Positions 11,611-22,072 of a stretch of DNA of 64,000 nt are shown in pieces. Source of the DNA: Heligmosomoides polygyrus polygyrus (Eukaryota > Nematoda > Chromadorea > Rhabditida > Heligmosomidae). Under the pieces are notes generated by a model, which saw only the letters and a list, made by a program, of their open reading frames with translations, made no database searches and had not been told where the DNA came from. The position numbers and the translations under genes are program-made. Numbering within the stretch: the stretch's first letter is position 1; every line of letters starts with the position of its first letter. The stretch is from contig OX377201.1 of the NCBI GenBank assembly GCA_947396885.1, positions 21,615,923 through 21,679,922 on the forward strand, read 5' to 3'.

Positions 11611-12500
11611 GGGTGCAAAAGTAATGAGACTCTCCATGCCGTGTCCATGTATCTCGTGACTGCAGTCTGGTTTCGCGCTTATCGTATTTGTATGTTTGTA
11701 TGCTACCTACTGAAGGCCACCTGAGAAGTTACCACTTCCGCCCTTTCCAGAAGCATGCCAAAACCGCAGTCTGTCTCATGCCGAAACCCCCGTCTGACGA
11801 GTCGACCTGTGTCGCGCAAATCTCTCCCGATTCCCAACCCCGTGTAGCCTGGACTCAATCTTCACGCAGAATGAGAAGTAGGTCTTCTACTCTAACCCTA
11901 CCAAGCAGCCATTCTGGGTGAGGCCTATTGACCCGTTACCGACCTTCGTTCGGGGAGATGTTCACGGCGAGAAGCACCTTCAGAGCTTTTGGGTCTGCGC
12001 CCATGGGCCGTTATACTGGAAGCTGTTTACCAAAAGCACGACGATGGACTCCGAGGCCATGGTAAACGAAATGGAAGAGATGGATCTGCGACTCGAAATA
12101 ATTCAGTCGCAGCGCGTCAAGAAGTCCCTCCTCTTCGACAACGCCGCTTCCCATCGGGAACAAGTGACCATGGATAAGCTTGCCCAAGGGCTACGTTCAT
12201 ATGCTTCACCCCCGTGTTCGTTTCACTCATCTTTCCATGCGACTACCACCACTTCTTGGGCCTACGGTACTTCCTGGTCGGAAGGGACACAAGAACCAAG
12301 CGGTCCTTGACAAGCATATCGAGCAGTTGATCAACACCAGGCCCAAGCAGTTCTGGAAGGATAGGATCAGAAAGTTGGTTGAGCGATGGCAGCAAGTCGT
12401 TGACCTTAATGGCATACACACTCCTTAGCATCGTTGATTTGTAATTGAGTTGTAAAGAGATAAAGAATTTTTTCAATTTGTCTCATTACCTCTTGCCTCT
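11611..12500 (+). mobile_element. degenerate mariner-like element
   Basis: Mismatched terminal inverted repeats are visible: GCAAAAGTAATGAGAC at 11615-11630 against the complement of GTCTCATTACCTCTTGC at 12480-12496. Between them lie transposase remnants in shifting frames. These are a TQNEK.VFY block near 11855 (mariner 'DEKW.FY' region), FWVCAHGPLYWKLF near 11985, LLFDNAASHRE near 12130 (the 'HDNARPH' block), and a C-terminus RPKQFWKDRIRKLVERWQQVVD at 12330-12400. The element is too decayed to move. It is short for a mariner (about 0.9 kb), so the N-terminal DNA-binding part is missing or unrecognisable. Confidence 0.75.
11918..12428 (+). pseudogene. mariner-like transposase remnant
   Basis: The reading frame starting at 11918 covers the central catalytic region, and a second frame ending at 12428 covers the C-terminus. 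At least one frameshift lies near 12180-12300, and a stop codon sits just after the first catalytic block at about 11873. The second catalytic block keeps a D in LLFDNAASH; the third (SPDLAPxDY) is not intact. A functional protein would cut and paste the flanking inverted repeats at TA sites. This copy cannot encode one. Confidence 0.7.
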
Positions 12501-12765
12501 TTTACCGTCTTTGCCCCCCTCCCCCCCTAATAGCGTCCTGTTTCTCGCCTGTAACACATCAAGGCTGAACAAGCCGAAGAAGCCTAGGACAAAGTTCGAA
12601 GGAATAACATGAAGACGAAGGAGGTCTGCGCCAATCGTAGTCATAGATGTTACCGGAGTATATTAAGCTTCTGTTCGAATGCCTGTAAATGATAGCAATA
12701 TTTTTTCACTGAATTACAAATATTCTACAACCAGCGGAAGGCTGCGAAGATCTGTAGAATTTAAA

Positions 12766-13086
12766 ATGTTGATGGAAAAGTTCCATTACTTTTTCATTTT
12801 TCTCTCATCCGTTGCAGGAATGATCAAGAAGCTCAAACCGATGATGTTCTGCACGCTGACGAGAGACATTTTGCACCACTGCACCAATTGCAGCGGAGAA
12901 AACTGTCAACTGCAATGCTACTATGCGGAACGAAGGTTATCGCTCATCTCTAGCATTGTCAGCAGATGTATGACCACAATGGTCAAGCAGTGCCTTCATT
13001 CAACCGGTTTCTCGCCGAGTTTTTCCGCCCTGCGCTGTAAAATCGAAACAGCAGGTGATTCGTGTAAGAACAAGGCGGAAGAGTGA
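12766..13086 (+). CDS. small Cys-rich ORF, possible secreted protein or exon
   Basis: Starting at the ATG at 12766 the frame gives about 106 residues. It opens with a hydrophobic stretch that could be a signal peptide (MEKFHYFFIFLSSVAG), then a part with nine cysteines (FCTLTRDILHHCTNC, GENCQLQC, SRC, KQC, LRC, DSC) and a lysine/glutamate end. The frame stays open upstream to 12679. An alternative reading is that the T-rich run ending in TTGCAG at about 12827 is an intron acceptor, so that only GMIKKL onward is exon. No polyadenylation signal is obvious after the stop. I do not recognise the family. Small Cys-rich secreted proteins are common in parasitic nematodes, but that is context, not proof. 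Confidence 0.35.
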   Translation: MLMEKFHYFFIFLSSVAGMIKKLKPMMFCTLTRDILHHCTNCSGENCQLQCYYAERRLSLISSIVSRCMTTMVKQCLHSTGFSPSFSALRCKIETAGDSCKNKAEE

Positions 13087-13149
13087 GACTGTCTCCTTCA
13101 AAACGACACATTGACACTTAACGGCCAACTCCAAATACACCATGACTAG

Positions 13150-14008
13150 TTAAAAATAGGGATAAAAAGATAGAAGATGGCGTCACTCAGTTGCTTTCGG
13201 ATGCGCCACGTATTCTTTTTCTAGGAGAAATGCGAATTTGAGTGTGTATTTGGCCATACGATGGCTTGAGGTGGTCAGAAGGTAAACAAGTCAGCGCTTT
13301 ATTCTTCCCAGACGAGTCCGGCACTAAAAAAGATAGAAGATGAACCACCGTTTTCAATCCTACGAAGAAAAAAGACATGAGACTTCTGGAGGGCGTTCAA
13401 AACCGCTTTACTCGTAAGCTTATGATGAGATGCTACGGCATCAGTTACTACCATATACCAAATAGTGCTGAGAGAGCCAGAATGTTGTCTTTACCAAGTC
13501 TTCACAGTGCAAAGAAAATATCTGATCTTCTTATATTTTCAAAATACTTACAGGAAAGGTTTTTATTAGCCCACTCGGCTTTAATAAAAAGGGCAAACTC
13601 AGACTCTATGTTACGGTTGTAAAATCGCAGAACAACTTTCTTTACCTACAGGAGCATAAGGGAGTTCAACCTTGTTTTGAATGCAAATCAAGATGTCTTG
13701 GGTCTGTCTCTGCGTGGTTTCAAGAATCTACTGTTGCGTTTGCAATGAATCTCATTGGATGTTTTTCGTACTCTTTTTATTGTACTTTATTGTCACTCCG
13801 TTGATGTTTTTTTACAATCTAGTAGTACTAAGTAGTACTTCTACGTGCGGCTGCGGCCCATGTCTCGAATGAATAAAATAAATAAATAAATTCACCGGCC
13901 CCGGGGAATGGAAGTCCTGGTTGGCCTGTGCGGGAAATCAGGACCAGTAGCCTTGTATCGGATGCACACGACAGCCGGCACCTCCTCCGACTGCTCTACA
14001 CGCGACCC
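13150..14008 (-). mobile_element. SINE family A, split in two by a LINE
   Basis: The 3' half of the SINE is at about 13150-13330 (gatggcgtcactcagttgc, gatgcgccacgtattc, gtcagcgctttattcttcccagac). Its 5' half resumes at 13891-14008 (ttcaccggccccgggg, gcacctcctccgactgctctacacgcg). The break falls where intact copies read 'ggtaccaattcaccg'. Everything between is a CR1-like tail, so here the LINE landed in the SINE, the reverse of the order at 1.3 kb. Confidence 0.8.
13331..13890 (+). mobile_element. CR1-like LINE 3' end inserted in a SINE
   Basis: The 5'-truncated ORF2 end reads FNPTKKKDMRLLEGVQNRFTRK at 13347, then MMRCYGISYYHIPN and ERARMLSLPSL. A stop at about 13621 follows, and then TFFTYRSIREFNLVLN and LGLSLRGFKNLL in a neighbouring register. 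The element ends in a 3' tail of AATAAATAAAT repeats at 13872-13890, the tail type also seen on the minus-strand copy at 17.17 kb. Confidence 0.82.
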
Positions 14009-14017
14009 GTCTTTCTA

Positions 14018-14047
14018 TTAGGTTGGTGCATAAGTTCTCGGACATTT
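14018..14047 (+). repeat. mariner left terminal inverted repeat
   Basis: Thirty bases, perfectly inverted at 15257-15286, directly after a TA dinucleotide. It would be the transposase binding and cleavage site. Confidence 0.95.
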
Positions 14048-14186
14048 GATCCCTCCTGAATTGAAAGCGCCTTTTCCCGCCAAATTTCTCACATGTATCA
14101 ACGCGTAAATGATCGATCGATAGAGAAAGGAAAGGGCTTCAAAACTGTTCCTAACATTTACTTCTGCGTTGTTAACGTCAGCTATT

Positions 14187-15209
14187 ATGGCTAAGCAATT
14201 CATCCCAACTGAGACGCATATTCGGCACGTCATGTTATTCCTGCATCAATCTGGCCTCAATGCCAAGCAATCGTATCGTCGCCTGAAGGATGTTTACAAC
14301 GAGAGTGCTCCTGATCGAAGTACTGTGTACCAGTGGTTCTCGAAGTTTGCAGTTGGTGAATTCTGAAGGTAATGAACGAGAAGGGCGCCCGATGACACTG
14401 GATTTGGATGGCCTCCGAAGTAGAGTGGAAGCGGCCCATACCAAACCATTCGCGAACTATCAAGCACTCTTGGTGTTAGTCACTCAACAGTCGTTCGAGG
14501 ATTGAAGTTGGTTGGCAAGGTGCGAAAATTGGGTTGCCGGGTACCTCACGACTTGACACAACATGACATGCATCGCAGAGCCGATGTCGCTCTGTCTCTC
14601 CTTACCCTCAGACGTACCCACGGATGGCTGGACAATCTTGTCACCGGGTGTGAAAAGTGGATACTCTACTCTAATTATCACCGTCGTGCACAGTGGGTTG
14701 ACGCAACTGCAGAGGCAGAGGACGTTCCGAAACCCGACCTTCACGTGAAAAAGGTGATGCTATGCATTTGGTGGAGCGTTCTTGGCGTAGAATACTGGGA
14801 GCTGCTGGACGAAGGGATAACAGTGACGGCAGAGGTCTACGTCAACCAACTGAGGAAGTTGAGGGCCCACCTTCAAACCACACGAGGAAAGCAAGTGAAG
14901 GTGTATTTTCAATGCGAGAACGCTAGACCGCATATTGCTGGAGCGACGGCGACTGAGTTGGTGGACTACGGATGGACCGTTCTTCCACATCCACCTCACT
15001 CACCAGATCTCGCCCCTTCTAATTATCATTTGTTTTCAAGCCTTCAGCGCTATTTGGGCGGCCAGCGATTCAGGAACCGAGAGGATGCCAAGGAGGCACT
15101 GCTCACATTTTTCGAATCGCAACCGGCCACGTTTTGGAGAAAAGGCATCCATGACTTACCAGGACGTTGGCGAAAGACAATTGATATAAAGGGCGGTTAC
15201 TTCAAATGA
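14187..15209 (+). pseudogene. mariner transposase with all three catalytic positions replaced
   Basis: The protein begins MAKQFIPTETHIRH at 14187, an N-terminal helix-turn-helix region with YRRLKDVYNE and SAPDRSTVYQWFSKFAVGEF. There is a frameshift near 14366 and another near 14436. From there to the stop at 15209 the frame is open for about 255 residues and looks well conserved (LRRTHGWLDNLVTG, KPDLHVKKVMLCIWW, VYVNQLRKLRAHLQT, DLPGRWRKTIDIKGGYFK). The mariner DD34D triad is gone: the usual D of TGDEKW is C (TGCEKW), the D of HDNARPH is E (CENARPH), and the D of APSDYHLF is N (APSNYHLF). Family motifs are established knowledge; the substitutions are read directly. The protein could still bind ends but should not cut. 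Confidence 0.92.
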
Positions 15210-15256
15210 TTTGATATTGTTGTTTGTATGTTGTGATAATAAATATTTCATGCCCC

Positions 15257-15286
15257 AAATGTCCGAGAACTTATGCACCAACCTAA
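15257..15286 (-). repeat. mariner right terminal inverted repeat
   Basis: Perfect inverted partner of 14018-14047, directly followed by TA. Confidence 0.95.
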
Positions 15287-15448
15287 TACATCCTTGTGGA
15301 ATTGCAATTGACACAGCCATTTGTTCGAAGTAGTGCCAATATGACAAGGTCCTAAGAAACCGGTTCATTTTATCTCATCATTAAGAATTTCTTTAATTGA
15401 AGTCACTACCATAATACAATTCCTTCTAAAGAAACCTCATGTTTCCAG

Positions 15449-15623
15449 CAACGTAGCGCACATTATTATGAAGCTCCGCCGACGGGCTTCAAATATTCAC
15501 AAGACGAAGGCGAACGATCGCTCATTCTTTGTGGTTCCATCCTGCGGAACCAGTTTGGCGGAATGGATGGGAAGAATTGATATTCAGAAGACTTATAATT
15601 GGTTCTATGTTCGTAGGAAGTGA
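15449..15623 (+). CDS. candidate terminal exon, unknown protein
   Basis: A TTTCCAG acceptor at 15442-15448 is followed by an open frame that ends in TGA at 15621. It encodes NVAHIIMKLRRRASNIH near its start and SLAEWMGRIDIQKTYNWFYV near its end. The frame looks protein-like rather than low-complexity, but I recognise no family, see no upstream exon, and find no AATAAA nearby. It could be an isolated exon relic. About 500 bases after it (15624-16160) show nothing I can name. Confidence 0.25.
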
Positions 15624-16164
15624 GGAACCGTAATAGAATATATCGGGGAGAATCATTGCAAAGGAGAACGGAAAAATTGTGCGAAAAGTAAAAAAAAGAA
15701 AAATGGAAAAGAGAGAAAGTGGACTACATAGTCACGATCAGTAGCTGCATCCATTCCTCTGAAGCTATCCATTTTCAGCTCGCTGTTTCATTGCAACTAA
15801 TTCAGCGACGTGTTGTGGAAAAAGCATAGACAGCGGGTAAAGTGGCGCAGTCTACAAGAGGCAGCGATCCATACTCTGCTGCGGGTTCATTTATGCTAGA
15901 ATTGCGGCTATAGCCCCCCACCAGTTACGGCGAGCTATCCGAAACAGACCATACCCAGGAAAGGTGAAGGTAAACCTGCATTGGTAAAGGTAGGCGGGCA
16001 TTGGTATGGTTCGGTCACATTTTTTCATTGCTTAAGACAAATAGGTGAATAAACGGGTAGAGGTAATTCCTTTCCTCTTGGATCGACGAACTAGAACAAG
16101 TCTTCTCTAAAAAGGATAAAACATGGAATCGTCCATCGGCTAGCCTTCGAATATCATTGTGTAG

Positions 16165-16360
16165 GTCCAAATACGCATTCATATTGCCTTCACGATATTC
16201 TGCAGAAGTATAATAGTATGCATGGCCCATCCCGTAAACGAATTGACTACCGTCGACATTCATTCAGCCAGTGCAGTGCGACCCTTGGAGGCGGCGATCC
16301 TCACCTCCAAGTTTCGGCTTCTGCCCAGGCCAACCTAGACACTCCTCTCTCCGTAGTTGT
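16165..16360 (+). mobile_element. rearranged SINE family A fragments
   Basis: A 3' piece (aaatacgcattcatattgccttcacgatattctgcagaagtata on about 16170-16215) precedes a 5' piece (gccagtgcagtgcgacccttggaggcggc at about 16266). They are therefore in permuted order, and both are diverged. Either two independent fragments or a rearranged copy. Confidence 0.45.
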
Positions 16361-16584
16361 GAAAACGTACGAATTTCTTTGAGAAGGATGAAATACCAAA
16401 ATGTCCGTCAAATGCCTCCCGCTAGCTTTAATAAACTTTAATAAATTCAAATTCTCCCTGTAGTATGCCGTAAAGTAACAATGTGTGACCCATCCCAGGT
16501 TAACGTGAGTCTTTTTCGATATGTAGCCTTCTATCATTTCCAATAGATTGTAATTAATTTACTTATTCATGGCATATATGAATA

Positions 16585-16880
16585 GCATGGGCGCGTGGAG
16601 CGCAGTTGGAGGAGGGGCCGGCTGTCGCCTGCACCCGATACCAGGTTCCTGGTTCGGATTTCCCGCTCAGGCCAATCCAACCTTCCATCCCTCCGGGGTC
16701 GGTGAATTGGTACCAGACTTGTTTGGGAAGAATAAAGCACTGGCTTGTACATCGGCTGGCCACCGCAAGTCATTGTTGGCCAGATACGCATTCAAATCGC
16801 TTCCACGACATCCCGTAGAAGTATCCGTGGAGCACCCCAAGAAGGATTAAATAACGCCGTCCTTTATCCTTTTTATCCTA
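16585..16880 (+). mobile_element. SINE family A, near full length
   Basis: The head (GAGCGCAGTTGGAGGAGG), the B-box-like GGTTCGGATTTCCC, the body (ctccggggtcggtgaattggtaccagac) and the tail (gccgtcctttatcc) are all present in order on the plus strand. Confidence 0.9.
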
Positions 16881-17169
16881 CCAATTTGCATTCACTTTTG
16901 AGTCTAGTGTGACAATCCCTTTTTCGTAGGCTAGGAGTAAAATCTCAAAAAAATCATTTATGCCAAGAAAAACCAAGGGGCACATAGTTACAGGAGATTT
17001 CCAGCGCCTGGAGCGAAATGATCCGTTCTGCTCTTTGACCGTGGTTTTCGACGTCTCGTAAGCTCATTATAAACGTAATCGCAGCAGCTTTCTTGAAATG
17101 AAATTAGCAATGTGGGCAGAGAAACAATTACGTGCTCCATGAATACATTAGGCGCCAGTTCCTGATCCG

Positions 17170-18249
17170 AATCCGCATTTATTTATTTATTTATTTATTT
17201 ATTCACAGCATGGTGGTAGCCACTCATATAATAAAGAAACAAAAAAGCAACACAAACATTAATAACTCAAACTTGAGGACTAAGTAGGCACCAATAAATG
17301 AGAACGGAAACAGTTATAACAATGAACGCTGGACAACAATCAAGCGAGCGAATGCTCAGATAATCCTAAGAGATTCTCGTTTTGGGCTAGTAATAAGTTG
17401 AACTCCCGCAAGCTTCTATAGGTCAAGAATGTTGATCTGACTGTGGTCCTCGCTACCGGCACATATAGCTGAAGCTTACCTCTCCTTGTTCTAGACAGAT
17501 GGCCTCGGAAAAATATGAACGGGTGTATGTGCACCTTTTGGGTGAGAATCTTTAAAAGCATCTTGAGATCGAATGATTGCCTTCTACATTCAAGAGACTT
17601 TAATCCCAACATCCTGTTTCTTTCTCGGCCATTTGGGATTAGCGAGCAGTCTATGCCAAAGCATCTCATTACCGCTTTGCGAGTGAAATTATTCTGAATT
17701 CTTTCGAGCATGTCAATGTCTTTCTTTTTGAGAGGGTTGAACACAGTTGTTCCGAATTCAGCTATCGGCCGCAAGGAGATCAGGATTATTGCTCTTCAAA
17801 ACTTTGAAAATGTTGTAGGTGCGAAAATTTGCCATTTTTACCAAAGATTTGTAGTGAGCGTCAAAATTCAGATTTTTGCGTATTAAAAATCCAAGATCAC
17901 GAACCTCGTCAACTACTCTAAGTGTTGAATTCTGTAGTTTGTAGGCAGGGAGAGAGACAACATTTCGGCCACCAATTACTAAGCAGCAAGATTTCTCAGG
18001 TGCAAGTGGTAGTTTCCACTCATTCGCCCAATTGGAAATGTAGTCAATCGCTGTTTGAACGCAAATAGAGTCTTGGTCTTCTTTGACAATTTTATAAATC
18101 TTTAAATCGTCTGCATACATTTTGCATGTGACTCCAAACCTGGAAACTGTGTCTGGAAGTTCATATGTATAAATAAGGAAGAGGAGAGGAGAGAGCACTC
18201 TGCCTTGTGGAACTCCAGCACACGCATTAAAAACGTGCATTAAAAGCAT
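17170..18249 (-). mobile_element. CR1-like LINE, 5'-truncated, with (TTTA)n tail
   Basis: Read on the minus strand, ORF2 is entered inside the RT domain at 18249 and continues to a stop near 17340, a short 3' UTR, and a tail of ATTT repeats at 17178-17205 (plus-strand view). The RT motif VPQGRVLSPLLFLIYT is followed by the palm signature KMYADDLKIYK. After a deletion and frameshift near 17765 the C-terminal block runs on: VFNPLKKKDIDMLERIQ, FTRKAVMRCFGID, RNRMLGLKSLE. It is the best-preserved copy of the lineage whose remnants lie at 1.0-1.8 kb and 13.3-13.9 kb. Confidence 0.88.
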
Positions 18250-18342
18250 CTGTGCTCAAAAATTATTAATTAATAAAAAAGTCTTTTCATTTTTTTAAAG
18301 ACTTATTACTTATTACTTCCCAACTACAATGTCAAATCAATT

Positions 18343-18990
18343 GAGATAAACTCCACTTTGTTCCACTACAGTTCTCCAAAGGCTGGGTACTTTTCTGATT
18401 CCTCTCGCTTATAGGACTGCAATTCTTGAGTCGTACCATTGCTGAATCCAATTTCTGAGGTCTTCATCCGTTTCTAAACATTTCTCTCCAATTTCTTGCT
18501 TGAGAGCACCGAAGGGATTGTAGTCGGTAGAGTCGAGGTCAGGGCTGTACGATGGATGCGGCATTACCTCCTAGTCCAGCTCTTTTATTGTTTCTTTTGT
18601 GAGTCTGGCAACATGTGGTTTTGCACTGAGTGTCTGACAGAGCATATGGAATCCAAGCTCCAAATTTCCATGCAAAGCCAAAACCCCTCAGATGGATTCC
18701 CACTCCTCCTATGAGACACTTCGAGCTTCTCTACCAGTTGACTGTCGTCTGCCTACTATCGGTACGAAGAAGATGGAGTAGTTCAGTGTCGTCCAATTCA
18801 TTGGCCTTCCTGACCTTGCTTTGTCCTCGAATGAATGACCTCCCTTTAAAAACTTTCCGAACCACTCATAACAGGCGGGATGAGTAGTCGATCCCAAGCC
18901 ATGAATATGGTTAATTTGGTCGGCTGCCTGACGTGCTGTAGATCCTTTAATGAATTTAAAGAATGCTGTGCTGAAAATGGCCATGTAGTG
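18343..18990 (-). mobile_element. internally deleted mariner-like element
   Basis: The minus strand gives an N-terminal transposase piece at about 18709-18990 (KGSTARQAADQINHI, CYEWFGKFLKGG, SFEDKARSGRP). It then gives KPHVARLTKETIKELD at about 18560-18610 and, in another register, HPSYSPDLDSTDYNPFGALKQ at about 18500-18550. It ends with VPSLWRTVVEQSGVYLN near 18350. The first catalytic region is missing. The third catalytic position (SPDLxxTDY) is still an aspartate. Frameshifts and a stop make it inactive. No clean inverted repeats were found. Confidence 0.72.
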
Positions 18991-19020
18991 GATCTGGCAT
19001 TGAGTCCGGAAGATTGGATA

Positions 19021-19070
19021 GATAAGGAAGTAAATAAATGAATAAATAAATAAATAGATAAATGAATGAA

Positions 19071-19102
<32 letters not shown>

Positions 19103-19104
19103 AT
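19021..19104. repeat. AAAT/GAAT microsatellite
   Basis: Mostly (AAAT)n with GAAT variants. It may be the tail of a lost LINE copy. It explains the Leu/Ile/Tyr-rich open frames seen on the minus strand here. Confidence 0.85.
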
Positions 19105-19139
19105 TTGCTGTGCAGTATCTATGATATACATTGCAATTT

Positions 19140-20000
19140 AAATACGTTGGAAAAAATAATTCGAGCAATAATCTACAATGTATTTATAAGAGAATTACCC
19201 AAAAAATTCAGACCATGGTTTGTAGTGCTTGGTGTTGGGTGGAATTAGAATTATGCCGCCACCAAAAAATCTTTCTCAGTGGTGCTTAAAAGTAGTAGGG
19301 ATCGAGGTTTCTTGGTATTAAACCCGATAGGACTGTCGGCTGAAAGGGACTTCAAGAAGTTTTGATGGATCTCTGGAATCACCAAATCTCTCCGCTTACC
19401 TATTATTACAACAGGTTGTATAGTTGTTATCCCTAAAAGGCGTCTCCACACCAAATTCTAATAGGCACGAGGCTTCTCACTAGTATTGAATACCTGATTC
19501 CTCTATGCAACCTAAAACGTGCCAAAATCGTGTACTTCATTAAGATTCATAAAGCTGCAGATTGCGGCGCTGTTGATGCAGCTGTTGCGCTGAGGCCGTA
19601 GAGCTGATGGGGTCTACCTCCACCTGGCTTTTCTTAGAACTACACTCGTACCACCACCTGCCTTTTGACGACGATAGGGTTTTATTCAATGCATGTCCTT
19701 CATAATCACCTGGAGAATTTGTGAATTTCTTAAACGACCTACGACATTTTGGGTTCAAATTTCATTGTGATCTTTGACTGGGGGCACCCACACCATCGTC
19801 GGGCTGCAGCATTCGTCATGTATACAATTTACTATACTATTCCATAAAATTCTCTGCATTAAAAGTTATGCGTAGGTTATTAGTCAGCCTTTTTTGTTTA
19901 TCATCACTTATTACCGGCCGCGGAATACGTGGCGCATCCATCAAGCTGAGTCCACTAGCGCCGATCTCTATCCTTTTTTCATTGCATTATTTGTTTCTTT
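19140..20000. other. no recognisable gene
   Basis: Only short chance frames and no convincing splice pattern or repeat ends. Confidence 0.4.
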
Positions 20001-20296
20001 GGGCGGGTGTAGCGCAGTCGGAGGAGGCGCGACTGTCTCGTGCACCCGATACCAGGTTCCTGGTTCGGATTTCCCGCCCAGGCCAAGCAAGCCTTCCATC
20101 CCTCCGGGGTCGGTAAATTGGTACCAGACTTGTCTGGGAAGGATAGAGCGCTGACTTGTTCATCGGCTGGCCACTGCAAGTCATTGTATGGCCAAATACG
20201 CATTCATGTCGCCCCCACGACATCCCGTAGAAGTAGAATGCGCTGGCGCATCCCAGAAGGGATTGAATAACGCCGTCCTTTATCCTTTATCCTTAT
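20001..20296 (+). mobile_element. SINE family A, full length
   Basis: Starts GGGTGTAGCGCAGTCGGAGG, carries GGTTCGGATTTCCC and the conserved body, and ends in CCTTTATCCTTTATCCTTATCC. One of the least diverged copies in the window. Confidence 0.92.
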
Positions 20297-20540
20297 CCTT
20301 ATTTGTTTCTTTATTTATTTATCTATTGTCGTTTTAAGACCACACATTGTAGAAAGAGGACCAAGACCCAAGAGGAGCGGATTAAATTGGCTATGGAAAG
20401 GAAACAAGGAAGGGATTAGTAATTATATTATATGGCATCCTATATCCTATTATGTATTACATAAATGCCTAGGCTCAGCTACTAATTGCGACAGAGGTTT
20501 GCTTCGAAATCAACCATCGGGTAAACTCAAGTGCAGAAGT

Positions 20541-20720
20541 ACAATACCGCTCACAACTAGTGTAGCATTTGGGGCCGCCGACGCTCACGAGCATCGCAGC
20601 GTCTGGATCGTTAAAAGCGGAGATGCTGAAAAACCGAGCATATTTCCGAATTTGGACCGTCGATTGAAATTCAAAAGTCTGCCTAGTTTTTATTGTACTC
20701 CAAATTTGACCTAGTTACAG
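20541..20720 (+). repeat. diverged direct relative of the palindrome 2 arm
   Basis: From ACAATACCGCTC at 20541 this matches 30680 onward in the same orientation (acaactagtgtagcattt, gtctggatcgtt, gcggagatgctg, accgagcatat, ccgaattt). It is clearly older than the arms, so this sequence existed as a dispersed repeat before the palindrome arose. Confidence 0.65.
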
Positions 20721-20954
20721 TGACTTTCCTTCCTCTGATACAATAAAAATAACTTTATAAATAGGTTTCGACACTGTGAAAAAAATGGTGAATTCAAGCA
20801 GGTCGCTATTGACGTCAAATTCTAGAAAGGACTGGTTTCAGTCAAATTCGGCAGTGTTTACAGGTCGTAGAGACGCGCTGAATTAAAATCTATCAAAATA
20901 AATGATCTTCTACAACTTCTTGGTGGGGCGTTCAGGCAATTAGCGAGACATATT

Positions 20955-21225
20955 CTGTGGCCTGGCGCGTGTAGCGCAGTTGGAGGAGCACTCGACACCG
21001 GGTTCCTGGTTCGGATTTCCCGCCCATGTCAACCAAACCCTCTATCCCTGCGGAGTCGGTAAATTGCTATCAGACTTGTCTGGGAAGGACAAACCGCTGA
21101 CTTCTTCATCAGCTGGCCACCACAAGTCATTGTATCGCCTCTACGACATCCCGTGGAAGTGGATTGTGTGGTGCATCCTCCAGGAGAGTTGAATAACGTC
21201 TTCCTTTATTTTTATCTTTTCTTAT
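20955..21225 (+). mobile_element. SINE family A with internal deletion
   Basis: The head GCGTGTAGCGCAGTTGGAGG is followed directly by 'agcactcgacaccggg', so part of the head is deleted. The body and 3' end are present. The 3' half from 21093 on is also the outermost part of the palindrome 2 left arm. Confidence 0.85.
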
Positions 21226-21604
21226 CCCGTTAGTGATTATATCGGACGAGCAAGGAAGACTCCAGCAATAGACTATATATAGGACAAAAAACATATTTCT
21301 CACATGCACTGATTATTCCACACATTTTTGAAAAGGCCATTCAGTGAGGATTCTCAGTATGTCGTTTATTTTGAATGCAGTTCAAATTAATCAGCGCAAA
21401 TTAAGGGGAATTGCTTTTGACGTCTCCATGAAGAACACTGTAAGTGTACTTTAGTACAGTATAAATCAATTAGATTTTTGAACTCCAGTCGAAGATCTGA
21501 ATTCGGAGACATGCTCGGTTTTACAGCATCTCCGCTCTCAACGACCCAGACGCAGCGGCGGTCGCGAGTGAAGCCGATGTCAAATGCGACACTAGTTATG
21601 AGCG

Positions 21605-22072
21605 TGTAACGGAAAAGCTTCTTTTAAAGACGGTCGTAATGACTTCCGTTTAAACACTCCATCGGACCCGTATCCGACCAGCAGAAATCGTTCTTATACA
21701 ATAGATTTTTGTCCCTTTGAATGCTTCAAGAAATACTTTGACGACAATATTTTATCAGCATTATTTATCAGACAATACAGGATAAGGCAGATGGATGGTA
21801 AGGAAGGGGGGGGGGGGAAGGAATCGCATAAGGCAGGTCTAAGAGCGAACGGCTAAAGCGCCGCCAGCTTCATAGGGGAGCCGACCGCCAGAGGTGGATC
21901 AGCGGGAGGGGGTAAACAAGCCGTCTAGGTTCAACTTGATCCTTCTTTTATAACCAGTGCCAAGCACGGCTGTCGCTGTTGTTGACCACGGAGCGTCAGC
22001 AGAGCTGTGTGAGTGCGTGGGTATTGAGCTTTCTAGAGAAATGACCTTACATCTGCTATTGACTTCTCTACA
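21605..22072. repeat. left LTR
   Basis: Nearly identical to 25470-25936. The few differences include the length of the G run at about 21808 and single bases near 21753 and 21776-21787. Contains 'cttttataacc', which could be a TATA-type element. Confidence 0.85.

Larger units (their letters stand above)
14018..15286 (+). mobile_element. mariner element with perfect 30-bp inverted ends
   Basis: The ends at 14018-14047 and 15257-15286 are perfect inverted complements over 30 bp (starting TTAGGTTGGTGCATAAG). They are flanked by the TA target duplication at 14016-14017 and 15287-15288, giving a 1269-bp element. Size, ends and transposase fit the mariner family and resemble the hookworm mariner described as bandit; that identity is from memory and was not checked. 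Perfect ends suggest a relatively recent arrival, while the transposase is damaged. Confidence 0.95.

Noticed and set aside
18956..19168. Leu/Ile/Tyr-rich membrane-like frame
   Set aside because: Encoded by an AAAT microsatellite.
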